Shown piece after piece: positions 54,904 through 63,720 of a stretch of 64,000 bases of DNA. The stretch comes from Deltaproteobacteria bacterium (GTDB lineage Bacteria > Desulfobacterota > Syntrophia > Syntrophales > Smithellaceae), in assembly GCA_012729055.1 (NCBI GenBank), contig JAAYDW010000086.1, forward strand, positions 1 to 64,000, written 5' to 3'. Numbering within the stretch: position 1 is the first letter of the stretch; each line of letters begins with the position of its first letter. The notes under the pieces were generated by a model that was not told the origin of the DNA, searched no databases, and was given only the letters and a program-made list of their open reading frames with translations. The position numbers and the translations under genes were made by a program.

Positions 54904-55632
54904 CTACAGAACCCGGGCCAGCGTGACGACCGCCACGTCCGCCGCGCCGTTGTGTTTCAGAATTCTCGCGCATTCATTGACGGTCGCCCCCGTCGTATAG
55001 ACATCGTCAACTACAATCAGGTTTTTGTCCGCGATTTGCCCGGCTCGGGATGCCTCGAACGCTCCTTTAATATTCTTTTCCCGCTCCTGTCGGGAAAGCC
55101 CTGTCTGCGTTAAAGTAAATTTGCGCCTTTTTAGCAAGGAAAAATCAACGGCAACACCGTGTTTTTTGCCCAGGGCCCGCGCCAGCAAAAGCGACTGATT
55201 AAAGCCCCTTTCGCGCAGACGTTTTTTGTGCAGGGGGACGGGGAGGATGGCGTCGCAGCGGCGCCAGTCCAGATCGTCAAAAGGGCAGTCGGCGAGAAAG
55301 CGGGCCAGGGCGCCGCCCGTCGGAATGTCGCGGCCGTATTTGAACCGGTGGATGGCGTCGGAAAGAATTCCTTGATAAACGACTGCGGCGCGCGCCCGGC
55401 TGAAAAAAGGCGGGGACGCCAGGCAGTCGCCGCACAGGTGGTCGCCGGCGGGCGAATCCGGAAAGAGGACACCGCAAACCGGGCAGCGGCTGCCGCTTAA
55501 AAACGAAATCCGGCCGAGGCAATCGGCGCAAAAGACCGGGGGAGGGACGCCTTCGACCACCCGCCGGCAGGAAAGACACAGAGGCGGAAACAGCACATCG
55601 GATATTTCAAAAACAAAGTCACGAAGACTCAA
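54904..55632 (-). CDS. comF: ComF family phosphoribosyltransferase-like protein
   Basis: A 242-residue protein with an N-terminal four-cysteine zinc finger (CLSCRR...CADC) and a second pair (CPVC...CGDC), then a type I PRTase domain with the pyrophosphate motif VVDDVYTTGATVNE. ComF is needed for DNA uptake in competent bacteria; elsewhere its role is unclear. The start is a TTG at 55632 that overlaps the rsfS stop, with AAGGA 6 nt upstream, so translation is coupled. Confidence 0.88.
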   Translation of the reverse strand: MSLRDFVFEISDVLFPPLCLSCRRVVEGVPPPVFCADCLGRISFLSGSRCPVCGVLFPDSPAGDHLCGDCLASPPFFSRARAAVVYQGILSDAIHRFKYGRDIPTGGALARFLADCPFDDLDWRRCDAILPVPLHKKRLRERGFNQSLLLARALGKKHGVAVDFSLLKRRKFTLTQTGLSRQEREKNIKGAFEASRAGQIADKNLIVVDDVYTTGATVNECARILKHNGAADVAVVTLARVL

Positions 55633-56024
55633 ACCATGTCCTTGGAGAGCTTCTTGATTTCGGTGGCGTTTTCGTCGATCTCCATCCGCGGCGCGTCCCA
55701 CAGGGCTTCCAGACCGTAAAAGGAGCGGGCCGACTCCTGAAAAACAGAGATCACCACATCGTCATAGTCCAGGAGCACCCATTCGGCGTTGGCTTCTCCT
55801 TCCACGCCGAGCGGCCGGATGCCTTCCTTTTTCAGATATTCCTGGACGGCGCCGGAAATGGCCTGCACCTGCCGGTCGGTCGCCCCGGAGCAAATCAGCA
55901 GATAATCCGTGAACGATGAAATCTCCCGCACATTTAGCGCGACAATATTTTTTGCTTTTTTCTGCAGCACCGCATTGATGCACAGCAAAAGCCGCTGCGC
56001 CGATTCATTCTTTTTAACGGCCAA
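55629..56024 (-). CDS. rsfS: Ribosomal silencing factor RsfS
   Basis: A 131-residue member of the RsfS/Iojap family, which blocks subunit joining by binding L14. Diagnostic: LQKKAKNIVALNVREIS, SFTDYLLICSGATDRQVQAI and GVEGEANAEWVLLDYDDVVISVF. The TTG at 56024 is used because AAGGAGG sits 5 nt upstream; the reading further upstream (to 56105) is not family-like. Its stop overlaps the comF start. Confidence 0.93.
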   Translation of the reverse strand: MAVKKNESAQRLLLCINAVLQKKAKNIVALNVREISSFTDYLLICSGATDRQVQAISGAVQEYLKKEGIRPLGVEGEANAEWVLLDYDDVVISVFQESARSFYGLEALWDAPRMEIDENATEIKKLSKDMV

Positions 56025-56201
56025 AGGGACCTCCTTGTTGGCGGGAAAGATCGCAACCTTTCCCTGCTTCGCCGTTTCTATGTCATAAATGAAAAAAGTT
56101 GACAATATCGTATTTTAAACACCGGGCCGACTTGCGGGAGTTGTGAAAAAAAAACGTCTATGGTAAATCAACGGTCCCTATTCATTGATAAAGGATTGGC
56201 C

Positions 56202-57005
56202 ATGCTTGACGTTATCGCAAGAGTTCACGCGCATATGCCCTATCAGTTGCTGCCCCAATATCTGCCGATGATCCTGGAGCACAAAATCAACCCGGAGATT
56301 TATTTCAGCCATTACGCGCTCGAAGCCATCCGCGAGGATGAATGCCGGGAAATCGCCGGCCGGATCCGGGATGCGGGGCTCAGGGTAACCTTTCACGGCC
56401 CGTTTGTCGATTTGCGGCCCGGCGCGCTCGATGAGCGGATCCGCAGGGTCAGCCAGGAGCGGATTGCGCAGGCGCTGGCCCTGGCGCCGATTTTTCGGCC
56501 GCTGAAGATGGTTTGCCACCCGTCCTTCGACGACCGCTACTATGTGGCCTGCGACGACCTGTGGCTGGAAAACAGCGTCCGGTTCTGGTCGGACGTGCTT
56601 CGGACGGCGCGCGAGGTGGGAACGGTGATTGCGCTGGAAAACGTGTACGAAAAGAAGCCGGACATCCTCCGGCGGCTCTTCGAGATCCTTTCCTGCGACC
56701 ACTTGTGCTTTTGTTTCGATTCGGGACATTTCAACGTTTTTTCCCGGACGCCGCTCGATGAATGGATGGAACAGATCGGGCCCTACATCGGCCATTTGCA
56801 TCTGCATGACAATTCCGGCCGGTTTGACGAACACCTGCCGGTGGGCGAAGCCACGTTTCCTTTTGCCAAGCTGGCCTCTGCTCTGAAAGCGCAGAGGCGC
56901 AAGCCGACCATCACGCTGGAGGCGCACGCCCAGGACCACCTGTGGCGGTCGCTCGAAAATTTACGGAAGATGGAATTCCTGAAGCTGCTGGACGGGCAGG
57001 ATTGA
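56202..57005 (+). CDS. Sugar phosphate isomerase/epimerase-type TIM barrel protein
   Basis: A 267-residue xylose-isomerase-like (AP_endonuc_2) barrel. Metal-site-type residues occur at [27 protein letters not shown] and TLEAHA, the expected order. AAGGA lies 6 nt before the ATG. It is the first gene of a run with two ABC permease genes, so it could act on an imported sugar-like compound, though this is not proven. Substrate unknown. Confidence 0.85.
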   Translation: MLDVIARVHAHMPYQLLPQYLPMILEHKINPEIYFSHYALEAIREDECREIAGRIRDAGLRVTFHGPFVDLRPGALDERIRRVSQERIAQALALAPIFRPLKMVCHPSFDDRYYVACDDLWLENSVRFWSDVLRTAREVGTVIALENVYEKKPDILRRLFEILSCDHLCFCFDSGHFNVFSRTPLDEWMEQIGPYIGHLHLHDNSGRFDEHLPVGEATFPFAKLASALKAQRRKPTITLEAHAQDHLWRSLENLRKMEFLKLLDGQD

Positions 57006-57024
57006 ACGGATCGGAAAGAGGGAT

Positions 57025-57999
57025 ATGACGCGATATCTGATTAAAAGAATCCTTTTCATGATCCCGCTTCTGCTGGGCATCACAGTCATTTGCTTCGCGG
57101 TCATGCATCTGGCGCCGGGCAAACCCACGGACCTGCAGACGCAGATGAACCCGAAAGCCTCCGCGGAAATGAAAGAGCGTCTCCTGAGTCTCTACGAGCT
57201 GGACAAGCCGCTGCATGTTCAGTACGTGTCGTGGCTCAAAAAGCTCACCCGCGGCGATCTGGGAACGTCTTTTTCCTCCGATCACCGGCCGGTGGCCGAC
57301 AAGATTCTCGAACGCCTGCCGATCACAATTCTCATCAATCTTTTGTCTTTGCTGATTATTATCGCGGTCGCCGTGCCGATCGGCGTTTTGTCGGCGGTGT
57401 ACCAGGATTCGCTTTTCGACAAGGTGACGGCGGTGGTCGTGTTTGTAGGCTTTGCCGTGCCGACGTTCTGGCTGGCGCTGCTTTTGATGATTTTTTTCGG
57501 CATCCAACTGGGCTGGCTGCCGATTTCCGGACTGCGGTCTCTCAACTATGAGTACTTGAGTACGTGGGGGCAACTGGTCGATCTGGCCGGGCATCTGGTT
57601 CTGCCGGTGTTCATCTCCGCCTTCGGCGGCCTGGCGGGGCTCTCCCGCTACATGCGGGCCAACATGCTGGAGGTGATCCGCCAGGATTACATCCTCACGG
57701 CGCGCGCCAAGGGTCTCAGCGAACGGCAGGTGATTTACAAGCACGCGCTGCGCAATGCGCTTTTGCCCGCGATCACCATCCTGGGCCTGTCCATTCCGGG
57801 GCTGATCGGCGGCAGCGTCATTTTCGAGACGATTTTTGCGATTCCCGGCATGGGGCAGTTGTTTTATATGTCGGTGATGGCGCGCGACTATCCCACCGTC
57901 ATGGGCATTTTGCTCATCGGCGCCGTGCTGACGCTTCTGGGCAATCTGATCGCGGACGTGTCGTATGCCGTGGCGGATCCGAGAATAAGGATATCGTGA
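57025..57999 (+). CDS. DppB-type ABC transporter permease
   Basis: A 324-residue membrane permease of the peptide/nickel (DppB/OppB) class with six TM helices. It starts [20 protein letters not shown], typical of the class, and its EAA loop is [23 protein letters not shown] with the conserved G. Its stop overlaps the ATG of the next permease (TGATG). Confidence 0.9.
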   Translation: MTRYLIKRILFMIPLLLGITVICFAVMHLAPGKPTDLQTQMNPKASAEMKERLLSLYELDKPLHVQYVSWLKKLTRGDLGTSFSSDHRPVADKILERLPITILINLLSLLIIIAVAVPIGVLSAVYQDSLFDKVTAVVVFVGFAVPTFWLALLLMIFFGIQLGWLPISGLRSLNYEYLSTWGQLVDLAGHLVLPVFISAFGGLAGLSRYMRANMLEVIRQDYILTARAKGLSERQVIYKHALRNALLPAITILGLSIPGLIGGSVIFETIFAIPGMGQLFYMSVMARDYPTVMGILLIGAVLTLLGNLIADVSYAVADPRIRIS

Positions 58000-58826
58000 T
58001 GACGTTCTGGGAGATGTTTTATAACAACAAGCTGGCGCTCGCGGGCTGCGGCATCGTGGCTCTTTTGTTTGTCGTGTCGCTTTTCGCGCCGCTTCTCGCG
58101 CCTTACGATCCCGGAGCGATCGATCTCAAAAATGTTCTGGCGCCGCCCTCGGCCGGCCACTGGTTCGGCACGGATCAGCTCGGCCGGGACGTCCTGTCGC
58201 GGATGATCTGGGGCGCGCGCATCTCGCTCAAGGTCGGGTTTGTCGCCACGGGCCTGGCCATTCTGATCGGAACGATTCTGGGAGCGGTGGCCGGCTACTA
58301 CGGCGGCTGGATCGATGCGCTCATCATGCGCTTTGTGGACATCATGCTGTGCTTTCCGACGTTTTTCCTCATTCTGGCCGTGATCGCCTTTCTGGAGCCC
58401 TCCATCTGGAACATCATGATCGTCATCGGGCTTACCGGCTGGATGGGCGTGACGCGCCTGGTCCGGGCGGACTTCATTTCGCTGCGGGAAAGGGATTTTG
58501 TGACGGCGGCGCGGGCCATCGGCGCGGGCGACGCGCGCATCATTTTTCTGCATATCCTGCCCAACGCGCTGGCTTCCATTCTGGTCGCGGCCACGCTGGG
58601 CATCGCCGGCGCGATCCTGACGGAATCGGCGCTGAGCTTTCTGGGCATCGGCGTGCAGCCGCCGACGCCGAGCTGGGGGAACATTCTGACGGCGGGCAAG
58701 GACAACATCGACATCGCCTGGTGGCTTTCGCTGTATCCCGGCCTGGCGATTCTGATCACGGTGGTGGGCTACAATCTGCTGGGGGAAGGCATCCGCGACG
58801 CGTCCGATCCCCGGCTCAAACGATAA
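57999..58826 (+). CDS. DppC-type ABC transporter permease
   Basis: A 275-residue partner permease with the family signature FGTDQLGRDVLSRMIWGARISL and the EAA loop ARAIGAGDARIIFLHILPNALA. A substrate-binding protein and the two ATPases that should complete this transporter are not next to it; both flanks in the window lack them. The complete transporter must be assembled from genes elsewhere, or this is a residual locus. Confidence 0.9.
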   Translation: MTFWEMFYNNKLALAGCGIVALLFVVSLFAPLLAPYDPGAIDLKNVLAPPSAGHWFGTDQLGRDVLSRMIWGARISLKVGFVATGLAILIGTILGAVAGYYGGWIDALIMRFVDIMLCFPTFFLILAVIAFLEPSIWNIMIVIGLTGWMGVTRLVRADFISLRERDFVTAARAIGAGDARIIFLHILPNALASILVAATLGIAGAILTESALSFLGIGVQPPTPSWGNILTAGKDNIDIAWWLSLYPGLAILITVVGYNLLGEGIRDASDPRLKR

Positions 58827-58960
58827 AACTTCCTCTTCTTCCGGCGCGATAGATAAAAATCATCGCCGGGGCTTGATTTGCCCGCCGAAATATAATACTA
58901 GTCCGCCACGTTTAAAAAAGAATTTTAACAAGCTATGCTTGCTGTGTCAGGAGGAGTGCA

Positions 58961-59128
58961 ATGCCCAAGAGAGTCAATGCCGAAATACTGAGAATCGACC
59001 GACGGATCATTTCCCGCAAGTTGCTGACCGGAGAAATGTCCGAAAAAGATCTGACCAATCAGTTGAAGAAACTTCCGGACGTATCTGATAATGCGGAAGA
59101 AATTACATGCCAACTGCATGAAAAATGA
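58961..59128 (+). CDS. 55-residue protein coupled to tatD
   Basis: A small ORF with GGAGGAG just before its ATG, encoding a charged, helical peptide that begins MPKRVNAEILRIDRRIISRK and continues LLTGEMSEKDLTNQLKKLPD. The stop overlaps the tatD start codon (ATGA), which supports real translation. I know no family. Its acidic/basic mix suggests a helical hairpin. A TATAAT at 58891-58896 lies upstream, but without a good -35. Confidence 0.65.
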   Translation: MPKRVNAEILRIDRRIISRKLLTGEMSEKDLTNQLKKLPDVSDNAEEITCQLHEK

Positions 59129-59907
59129 GTGTTATGCTGATTGATTCCCACGCGCACCTGGAAATGGAACCGTTCGACGCCGACCGTGAGGCGGTGATCG
59201 AACGGGCCGGGCTGGCGGGGGTGGAGTGTATCATCACAGTGGGAACCAGCCCGGTCCTGAGCCGTAAAGCAGTGTCTCTTGCCCGCCGCTACGAAAACAT
59301 TTACGCGACGGTCGGGATTCACCCCCACGACGCGGACGCGGCCGGCGAGCACGCGCTCGATGAACTGAAGGCGCTGGCCGCGGACCCGAAAGTCGTCGCC
59401 TACGGTGAAATCGGTCTGGATTTTTTCCGGAACCTGTCGCCGCGAAAGCAGCAAACCGACATGTTTGCCCGGCAGCTGGAACTGGCCGGCGAGCTGAACC
59501 TGCCGGTGGTGATTCACGACCGGGAGGCGCATGAAGAAACGCTGGCCCTGATCAGGGCATCCGGAATCCGCCGGGGCGTTTTCCACTGTTTTTCGGGCGA
59601 CTGGACGATGGCCCGGCAGTGCCTCGATCTCGGATTTTACCTTTCCGTTCCCGGCGTGGTGACCTTTGAAAAATCCCACACCCTGCGCGAAGTCGTCCGT
59701 CAGGCGCCGCTCGAACGGCTCCTGTTGGAGACGGACTGCCCTTACCTGGCGCCCGTTCCGCATCGCGGCCAAAGAAACGAGCCCGCCTTTATCGTGCATA
59801 CGGCAAAGAAGGTCGCCCGGATCAAAGACCGGGACTGGGAAGATGTCGCCCGAACCGCGTCGGAAAATACCCGGACGTTGTTTCGTCTCGGCGCCCAGGC
59901 AAAATAG
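59125..59907 (+). CDS. tatD: TatD-family deoxyribonuclease
   Basis: A 260-residue metal-dependent hydrolase (TIM barrel) of the YcfH/TatD type, acting as a 3'-5' exonuclease or DNA-quality enzyme. Metal-site motifs are [26 protein letters not shown] and [10 protein letters not shown]. It is translationally coupled to the 55-residue ORF and lies 40 nt before queC. Confidence 0.94.
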   Translation: MSVMLIDSHAHLEMEPFDADREAVIERAGLAGVECIITVGTSPVLSRKAVSLARRYENIYATVGIHPHDADAAGEHALDELKALAADPKVVAYGEIGLDFFRNLSPRKQQTDMFARQLELAGELNLPVVIHDREAHEETLALIRASGIRRGVFHCFSGDWTMARQCLDLGFYLSVPGVVTFEKSHTLREVVRQAPLERLLLETDCPYLAPVPHRGQRNEPAFIVHTAKKVARIKDRDWEDVARTASENTRTLFRLGAQAK

Positions 59908-59947
59908 GCCGGGTGAATTTTCGGAAAATCTGCTAAACACGTTTTAC

Positions 59948-60664
59948 ATGACCGAACGCTCCGACATAGAAAAAAAGAAGGCCGTGGTGCTGCTTTCCGG
60001 CGGCGTGGATTCGGCGACCGTGCTGGCCATCGCCGGGCAGCGCGGATTTTCCCTGTACGCTTTGAGTTTCCGCTACGGCCAGCGCCACAGCATCGAGCTT
60101 GACGCAGCCGGGCGCATTGCCCTGCGCGAAGGGGTCGTCCGGCATCTGACGGTGGACATCGATTTGCGCCTGATCGGCGGATCGGCGCTGACGGCGGACA
60201 TCGCCGTTCCCAAGCACGGCGCGGTCGAGGAGCTTCCCAAGGCCATTCCCGTTACCTATGTGCCGGCGAGAAACACCATCTTTCTGTCCTACGCGCTGGC
60301 CTGGGCGGAGGTGATCGGATCGTCCGACATCTTCATCGGCGTGAACGCGCTCGACTACAGCGGTTATCCGGACTGCCGGCTCGAGTATATCGAAGCTTAC
60401 GAGCGCATGGCGAACCTGGCGACCAAGGCCGGCGTCGAGGGAAGAGGGGCTTTAAAAATTCACGCGCCGCTTATCGCCCTCTCCAAGGCCCAGATCATTC
60501 GCCGGGGCGTCGAACTGGGCGTCGATTATTCCCTGACCCACAGCTGCTACGATCCGGATGCGAACGGAGCATCCTGCGGCCGGTGCGACTCCTGCCTGCT
60601 GCGGCTCAAAGGGTTTCGGGAAGCGGGGCTTCAGGATCCTGTCCGGTACAGTCAGAAGAGATAG
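59948..60664 (+). CDS. queC: 7-cyano-7-deazaguanine synthase QueC
   Basis: A 238-residue PP-loop enzyme that converts 7-carboxy-7-deazaguanine to preQ0 with ATP and ammonia. The PP-loop [11 protein letters not shown] is at about residues 16-26; [12 protein letters not shown] is family-typical. The zinc-binding cysteines are in [22 protein letters not shown] 59948 follows tatD after 40 nt. Confidence 0.97.
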   Translation: MTERSDIEKKKAVVLLSGGVDSATVLAIAGQRGFSLYALSFRYGQRHSIELDAAGRIALREGVVRHLTVDIDLRLIGGSALTADIAVPKHGAVEELPKAIPVTYVPARNTIFLSYALAWAEVIGSSDIFIGVNALDYSGYPDCRLEYIEAYERMANLATKAGVEGRGALKIHAPLIALSKAQIIRRGVELGVDYSLTHSCYDPDANGASCGRCDSCLLRLKGFREAGLQDPVRYSQKR

Positions 60665-60711
60665 AGAATAATCGGGGCGATTTCCGGCGAAAGACAAGGC
60701 GGTCAGTGCGG

Positions 60712-61341
60712 ATGTATCGGGTCAAGGAAATATTTTACTCGATCCAGGGGGAAGGCTTTCACAGCGGCCGTCCGGCGGTCTTCTGCCGGTTTTCCGGATG
60801 CAACCTCTGGTCGGGCCGGGAAGAAGACCGGTCCGGAGCGCGTTGTCGCTTCTGCGATACGGATTTCACGGGAACCGACGGCACGGCCGGCGGAACGTAT
60901 GAAACAGCGGCCGATCTGGCCGACAGGATTTCCGGTTTCTGGCCCGACGGCCGCAAGCATCTTTTTGTGGTGCTGACGGGCGGGGAGCCGCTGCTGCAGG
61001 TCGATGATGCCCTGCTTTCGGTTCTGCGCGACGCGGGCTTTGAAATCGCCGTGGAAACCAACGGCACGACGGCTGCGCCCGCCGGCATCGACTGGCTCAG
61101 CGTGAGCCCCAAGGCCGGCGTCCGGCTCGCGCAGAAAAGCGGACAGGAGCTGAAGCTCGTCTATCCGCAGGAAAAACTGGACCCCGCGACCTACGCCAAG
61201 CTGGATTTCCGGTATTTTTTCCTGCAGCCGCGGGATGGAAAAGACCGGGAAGACGCTCTTTGCCGAACGTTGGACTATGTGCTCGCGCACCCGCAATGGC
61301 GCCTGAGCCTCCAGACGCACAAGTGGCTGGGAATCCGCTAA
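60712..61341 (+). CDS. queE: 7-carboxy-7-deazaguanine synthase QueE
   Basis: A 209-residue radical SAM enzyme that contracts CPH4 to CDG. It starts YRVKEIFYSIQGEGFHSGRP and has the variant cluster motif CX14CX2C (GCN...CRFC), seen in a subset of QueE proteins instead of the classic CX3CX2C. TGGEPLL and ETNGT are the usual SAM contacts. It sits between queC and queD, 47 nt after queC. Confidence 0.94.
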   Translation: MYRVKEIFYSIQGEGFHSGRPAVFCRFSGCNLWSGREEDRSGARCRFCDTDFTGTDGTAGGTYETAADLADRISGFWPDGRKHLFVVLTGGEPLLQVDDALLSVLRDAGFEIAVETNGTTAAPAGIDWLSVSPKAGVRLAQKSGQELKLVYPQEKLDPATYAKLDFRYFFLQPRDGKDREDALCRTLDYVLAHPQWRLSLQTHKWLGIR

Positions 61342-61350
61342 GGAAGGTTT

Positions 61351-61710
61351 ATGAAAATTTTCAAAGTATTCAAGTTTGACGCGGCGCACTATCTGCCCCG
61401 CGTTCCGGCCGGCCACCCGTGCGCCAGGATACACGGCCATTCGTTCAGGGTGGAAATTCATCTGCAAGGCATCGTCGACGCCCGCGCGGGCTGGGTGACG
61501 GATTTTGCCGACATTACCGCCGCCGTGAGCCCCGTTCTGGAACAGCTCGACCACAAGCATCTCAACGACATCGACGGCCTGGAAAATCCCACGTCGGAAA
61601 ACCTCTGCCGCTGGATCTGGCCGCGCCTCAAGCCGGCTCTGCCCGGGCTTTGCAAAATCATCGTACAGGAAAGCCCGGAATCCGGCTGCATTTACCGCGG
61701 AGAAGACTAG
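61351..61710 (+). CDS. queD: 6-carboxytetrahydropterin synthase QueD
   Basis: A 119-residue zinc enzyme that makes 6-carboxy-5,6,7,8-tetrahydropterin from dihydroneopterin triphosphate. Zinc ligands are in FDAAHYLP and the HGH of RIHGHSFRVEIH; DHKHLND and a terminal ESPESGC complete the active site. The queC-queE-queD order is continuous, 9 nt after queE. Confidence 0.97.
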   Translation: MKIFKVFKFDAAHYLPRVPAGHPCARIHGHSFRVEIHLQGIVDARAGWVTDFADITAAVSPVLEQLDHKHLNDIDGLENPTSENLCRWIWPRLKPALPGLCKIIVQESPESGCIYRGED

Positions 61711-61736
61711 CGCATTCTTGAATCTTCCGGCTGGAC

Positions 61737-63401
61737 TTACGCCGGAGCGCTATGCCCGCGCCGGGGCTGTCTTTTGCGCCAAATCCATGCGACAAGCAAA
61801 AGCGCTGAAAATCCGGTGGCCGGCCAGTTCCAGCTAAGCGCAATCCAGGCCAGCGCCGAGACAGGAAGCAGTGCGGCGCGGACGGCCGGTCTTAAAAGTT
61901 TACTGCCGGCGACGCGCGCGGCCCAGGCCGGCGAGGCATCGTAGTACCAGGCCACGAAGGCGCGTCCCAAAGCGTTGGCGACCAGGAAGCGGTCCCGGAA
62001 GGTCCGCAGCACCGTCACGCACGGATCCAGCGGCGAGCCGAAAGCGGCGGTGGCGATGAAACAGCGGGCATCCAAGTCGGACGGTCCGTACGTTTGTTTT
62101 TCATAAGCGCCGCAGTCGCAGCGGGCCCAGGCCGGCTGCGGCCTCTTGACGCCGCGCTGGTCTGTTTCGACGCCGACGCCGCAGCCGTTTTCGCCGTCGA
62201 TCCGGTCGATCGCATCGCTTGCCCGGTCCAGCGCCATGGTGGGCGTGACGCCGCCGTTGTCGGCGGGCGCCTTGAGCCGCGGATTGCCGTAAAAGCCCAC
62301 GCAGCTGTCGTCGTCGAAAGGATACCGGAGGTTGCCGCCGCCGTTGAGAATGGCGCCGCCCAGCACGCCGCAGTTGTTTCCGATTTCATTGTCCGCGAGA
62401 ATACTGTTTTCCAGCCGCAGGACGCCGCCGACAAAAACCCCTCCGCCGTATGCCGCGCCGTTGCCGGAGATCGTGACGTGTCGGAGGATCACGTTTCCCT
62501 CTTCTATGGCGATGGCGCCGCCCCGGTCGTCGGCGGCATTTGCGTAAAACGTCGAATTGATGACGGTCAGCGTTCCTTCGGTGACGATGGCGCCGCCCCT
62601 GGCGAGCAGGGACGAGACTGTATTCGAGAGAAACGTCGATCCCGTGATGACGGCCAGGGCGTCCCGCGTGAGAATGCTGACGGCGCCGCCGCTGGAGGGA
62701 TCGGCGTCTCTCTGTGCGCGATTATTGAAAAAACTGGAGTCGGTAAGGGTCAGGCGGCCCCAGACGCCGACCGCGCCCGCTTCCGCCCCGCGGTTTCCCG
62801 AAAACGTGCTTGAATAAATGTTGACGATCCCGCCGCCGAGAATGGCGCCGCCGCCGCAGACGAAGCCGGCGTTGTCGGAAAACCGGCTGCCCGTAACGGT
62901 CAGTGTTCCGGCTGCGGTGAAAATCGCCCCGCCGCAGCCGGCGGTGTTGTTGGCCAGTGTGCAGCCGGAAAGCGACACGGTTCCCCCGTTGTTGTAAACT
63001 GCGCCGCCGTCGATTTTGGGATCGGCAGCGTTGCGCCCGTTGCGCAGCGTCAACTGGCGCAGCGTCAGCTCCGCGGCGTTTTCGACCTGGAAAAAACGGA
63101 ATTCCGGCGTCCCCGGCTGCCGCTCGATGATCGTGTTGGGCCCTCCGGCCAGGGTCATCCGGCCCGTGATGCGGGGCAGGCCGTTGTCGCCCGCGGCGTC
63201 GGCGTTGTTCACGGCCGACAAGGAATAGGTGCAGGCGCCGGCCAGATTGAGCGTATGCGCGCCCGGCGTGGCGTTGGCCGTCGTGATGGCGTTGATGAGC
63301 GCCGCAACGCTGCACGGCACGTCAAAAATGTCGGCGCGGGCGGTTTGCGCCGCGCACAAAAGAAACGCTCCCACCAGAAGCATCGACCAGAATCGTTTCA
63401 T
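61737..63401 (-). CDS. Right-handed beta-helix surface protein with CFI-box C-terminus
   Basis: A 554-residue exported protein. The signal peptide is at 1-23 (ending ARA). Residues about 60-400 form a parallel beta-helix recognised by repeated LTLRNG, TLTVTGSRFSDNAG, GGAI-type turns and NSTFYAN. Near the C-terminus stands a CFI-box (CFIATAAFGSPLDPCVTVLRTFRDRFL), followed by hydrophobic segments and a basic tail (WRKRQPRRG), the layout of proteins sorted or anchored by a C-terminal signal. The ATG has GGGAGG upstream. Such proteins are adhesins or surface-structural proteins; the ligand is unknown. Confidence 0.88.
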   Translation of the reverse strand: MKRFWSMLLVGAFLLCAAQTARADIFDVPCSVAALINAITTANATPGAHTLNLAGACTYSLSAVNNADAAGDNGLPRITGRMTLAGGPNTIIERQPGTPEFRFFQVENAAELTLRQLTLRNGRNAADPKIDGGAVYNNGGTVSLSGCTLANNTAGCGGAIFTAAGTLTVTGSRFSDNAGFVCGGGAILGGGIVNIYSSTFSGNRGAEAGAVGVWGRLTLTDSSFFNNRAQRDADPSSGGAVSILTRDALAVITGSTFLSNTVSSLLARGGAIVTEGTLTVINSTFYANAADDRGGAIAIEEGNVILRHVTISGNGAAYGGGVFVGGVLRLENSILADNEIGNNCGVLGGAILNGGGNLRYPFDDDSCVGFYGNPRLKAPADNGGVTPTMALDRASDAIDRIDGENGCGVGVETDQRGVKRPQPAWARCDCGAYEKQTYGPSDLDARCFIATAAFGSPLDPCVTVLRTFRDRFLVANALGRAFVAWYYDASPAWAARVAGSKLLRPAVRAALLPVSALAWIALSWNWPATGFSALLLVAWIWRKRQPRRGHSAPA

Positions 63402-63429
63402 GGGACATCCTCCCTTGCATGAGAAATAT

Positions 63430-63442
63430 GCAGATGATTATA
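63430..63442 (-). promoter_or_regulatory. Candidate -10 element for the beta-helix gene
   Basis: On the minus strand TATAAT (63437-63442) is a perfect -10, with the nearest -35 (TTGCTG) 19 nt upstream. The start near 63430 leaves a 29-nt leader containing the ribosome-binding site. Confidence 0.45.
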
Positions 63443-63464
63443 ACGAATATCAAAAAAGATGCAG

Positions 63465-63490
63465 CAAGTAAAATAACACAAGTAAAATAA
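63465..63490. repeat. 12-bp direct repeat in a divergent promoter region
   Basis: CAAGTAAAATAA occurs at 63465-63476 and again at 63479-63490, 14 bp apart centre to centre, between the beta-helix gene and the TPP riboswitch. It could be a regulator site. The rest of the 63402-63554 spacer holds no gene. Confidence 0.4.
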
Positions 63491-63554
63491 TTTCCGGACA
63501 AATTCCGATCCGATAAAAAAATTGCTTTTTCATGCTGAATGTATTACTTTTCCG

Positions 63555-63648
63555 GCCGTGGGGTGCCGGAAATTCCGCCGGGGCGGGATAAACGGCTGAG
63601 ATTATACCCTTTGAACCTGACCCGGGTAATGCCGGCGTAGGGAATGGC
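63555..63648 (+). promoter_or_regulatory. TPP (THI-element) riboswitch
   Basis: The conserved thi-box features are in order: GGGGTGCC at the 5' side, CTGAGA (63596-63601), ACCCTTTGAACCTGA (about 63607-63620), and CCGGGTAATGCCGGCGTAGGG. The P1 helix can pair GCCGT (63555-63559) with ATGGC (63644-63648) using a G-U pair. It should bind thiamine pyrophosphate and control the downstream gene. Confidence 0.95.
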
Positions 63649-63670
63649 GATCCTTCAAATTGCTACGCAG

Positions 63671-63706
63671 GCCATATCCTTTCAGGGGAAGGGGTATGGC
63701 TTTTTT
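63671..63706 (+). terminator. Intrinsic terminator of the TPP riboswitch
   Basis: A 13-bp stem (63671-63683 with 63688-63700, three G-U pairs) with loop AGGG is followed by TTTTTT (63701-63706). It lies 22 nt after the aptamer and 15 nt before the thiN start, so TPP binding most likely triggers premature termination. Confidence 0.88.
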
Positions 63707-63720
63707 ATTCAGGAGCGGAA

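Noticed and set aside
56098..56104. TTGACA near the rsfS upstream region on the plus strand
   Set aside because: No -10 element at the correct spacing in either direction.
58845..58870. Hairpin after the DppC-type permease gene
   Set aside because: CCGGCG-CGAT versus ATCGCCGG needs a bulge and no T-tract follows, so it is not called a terminator.
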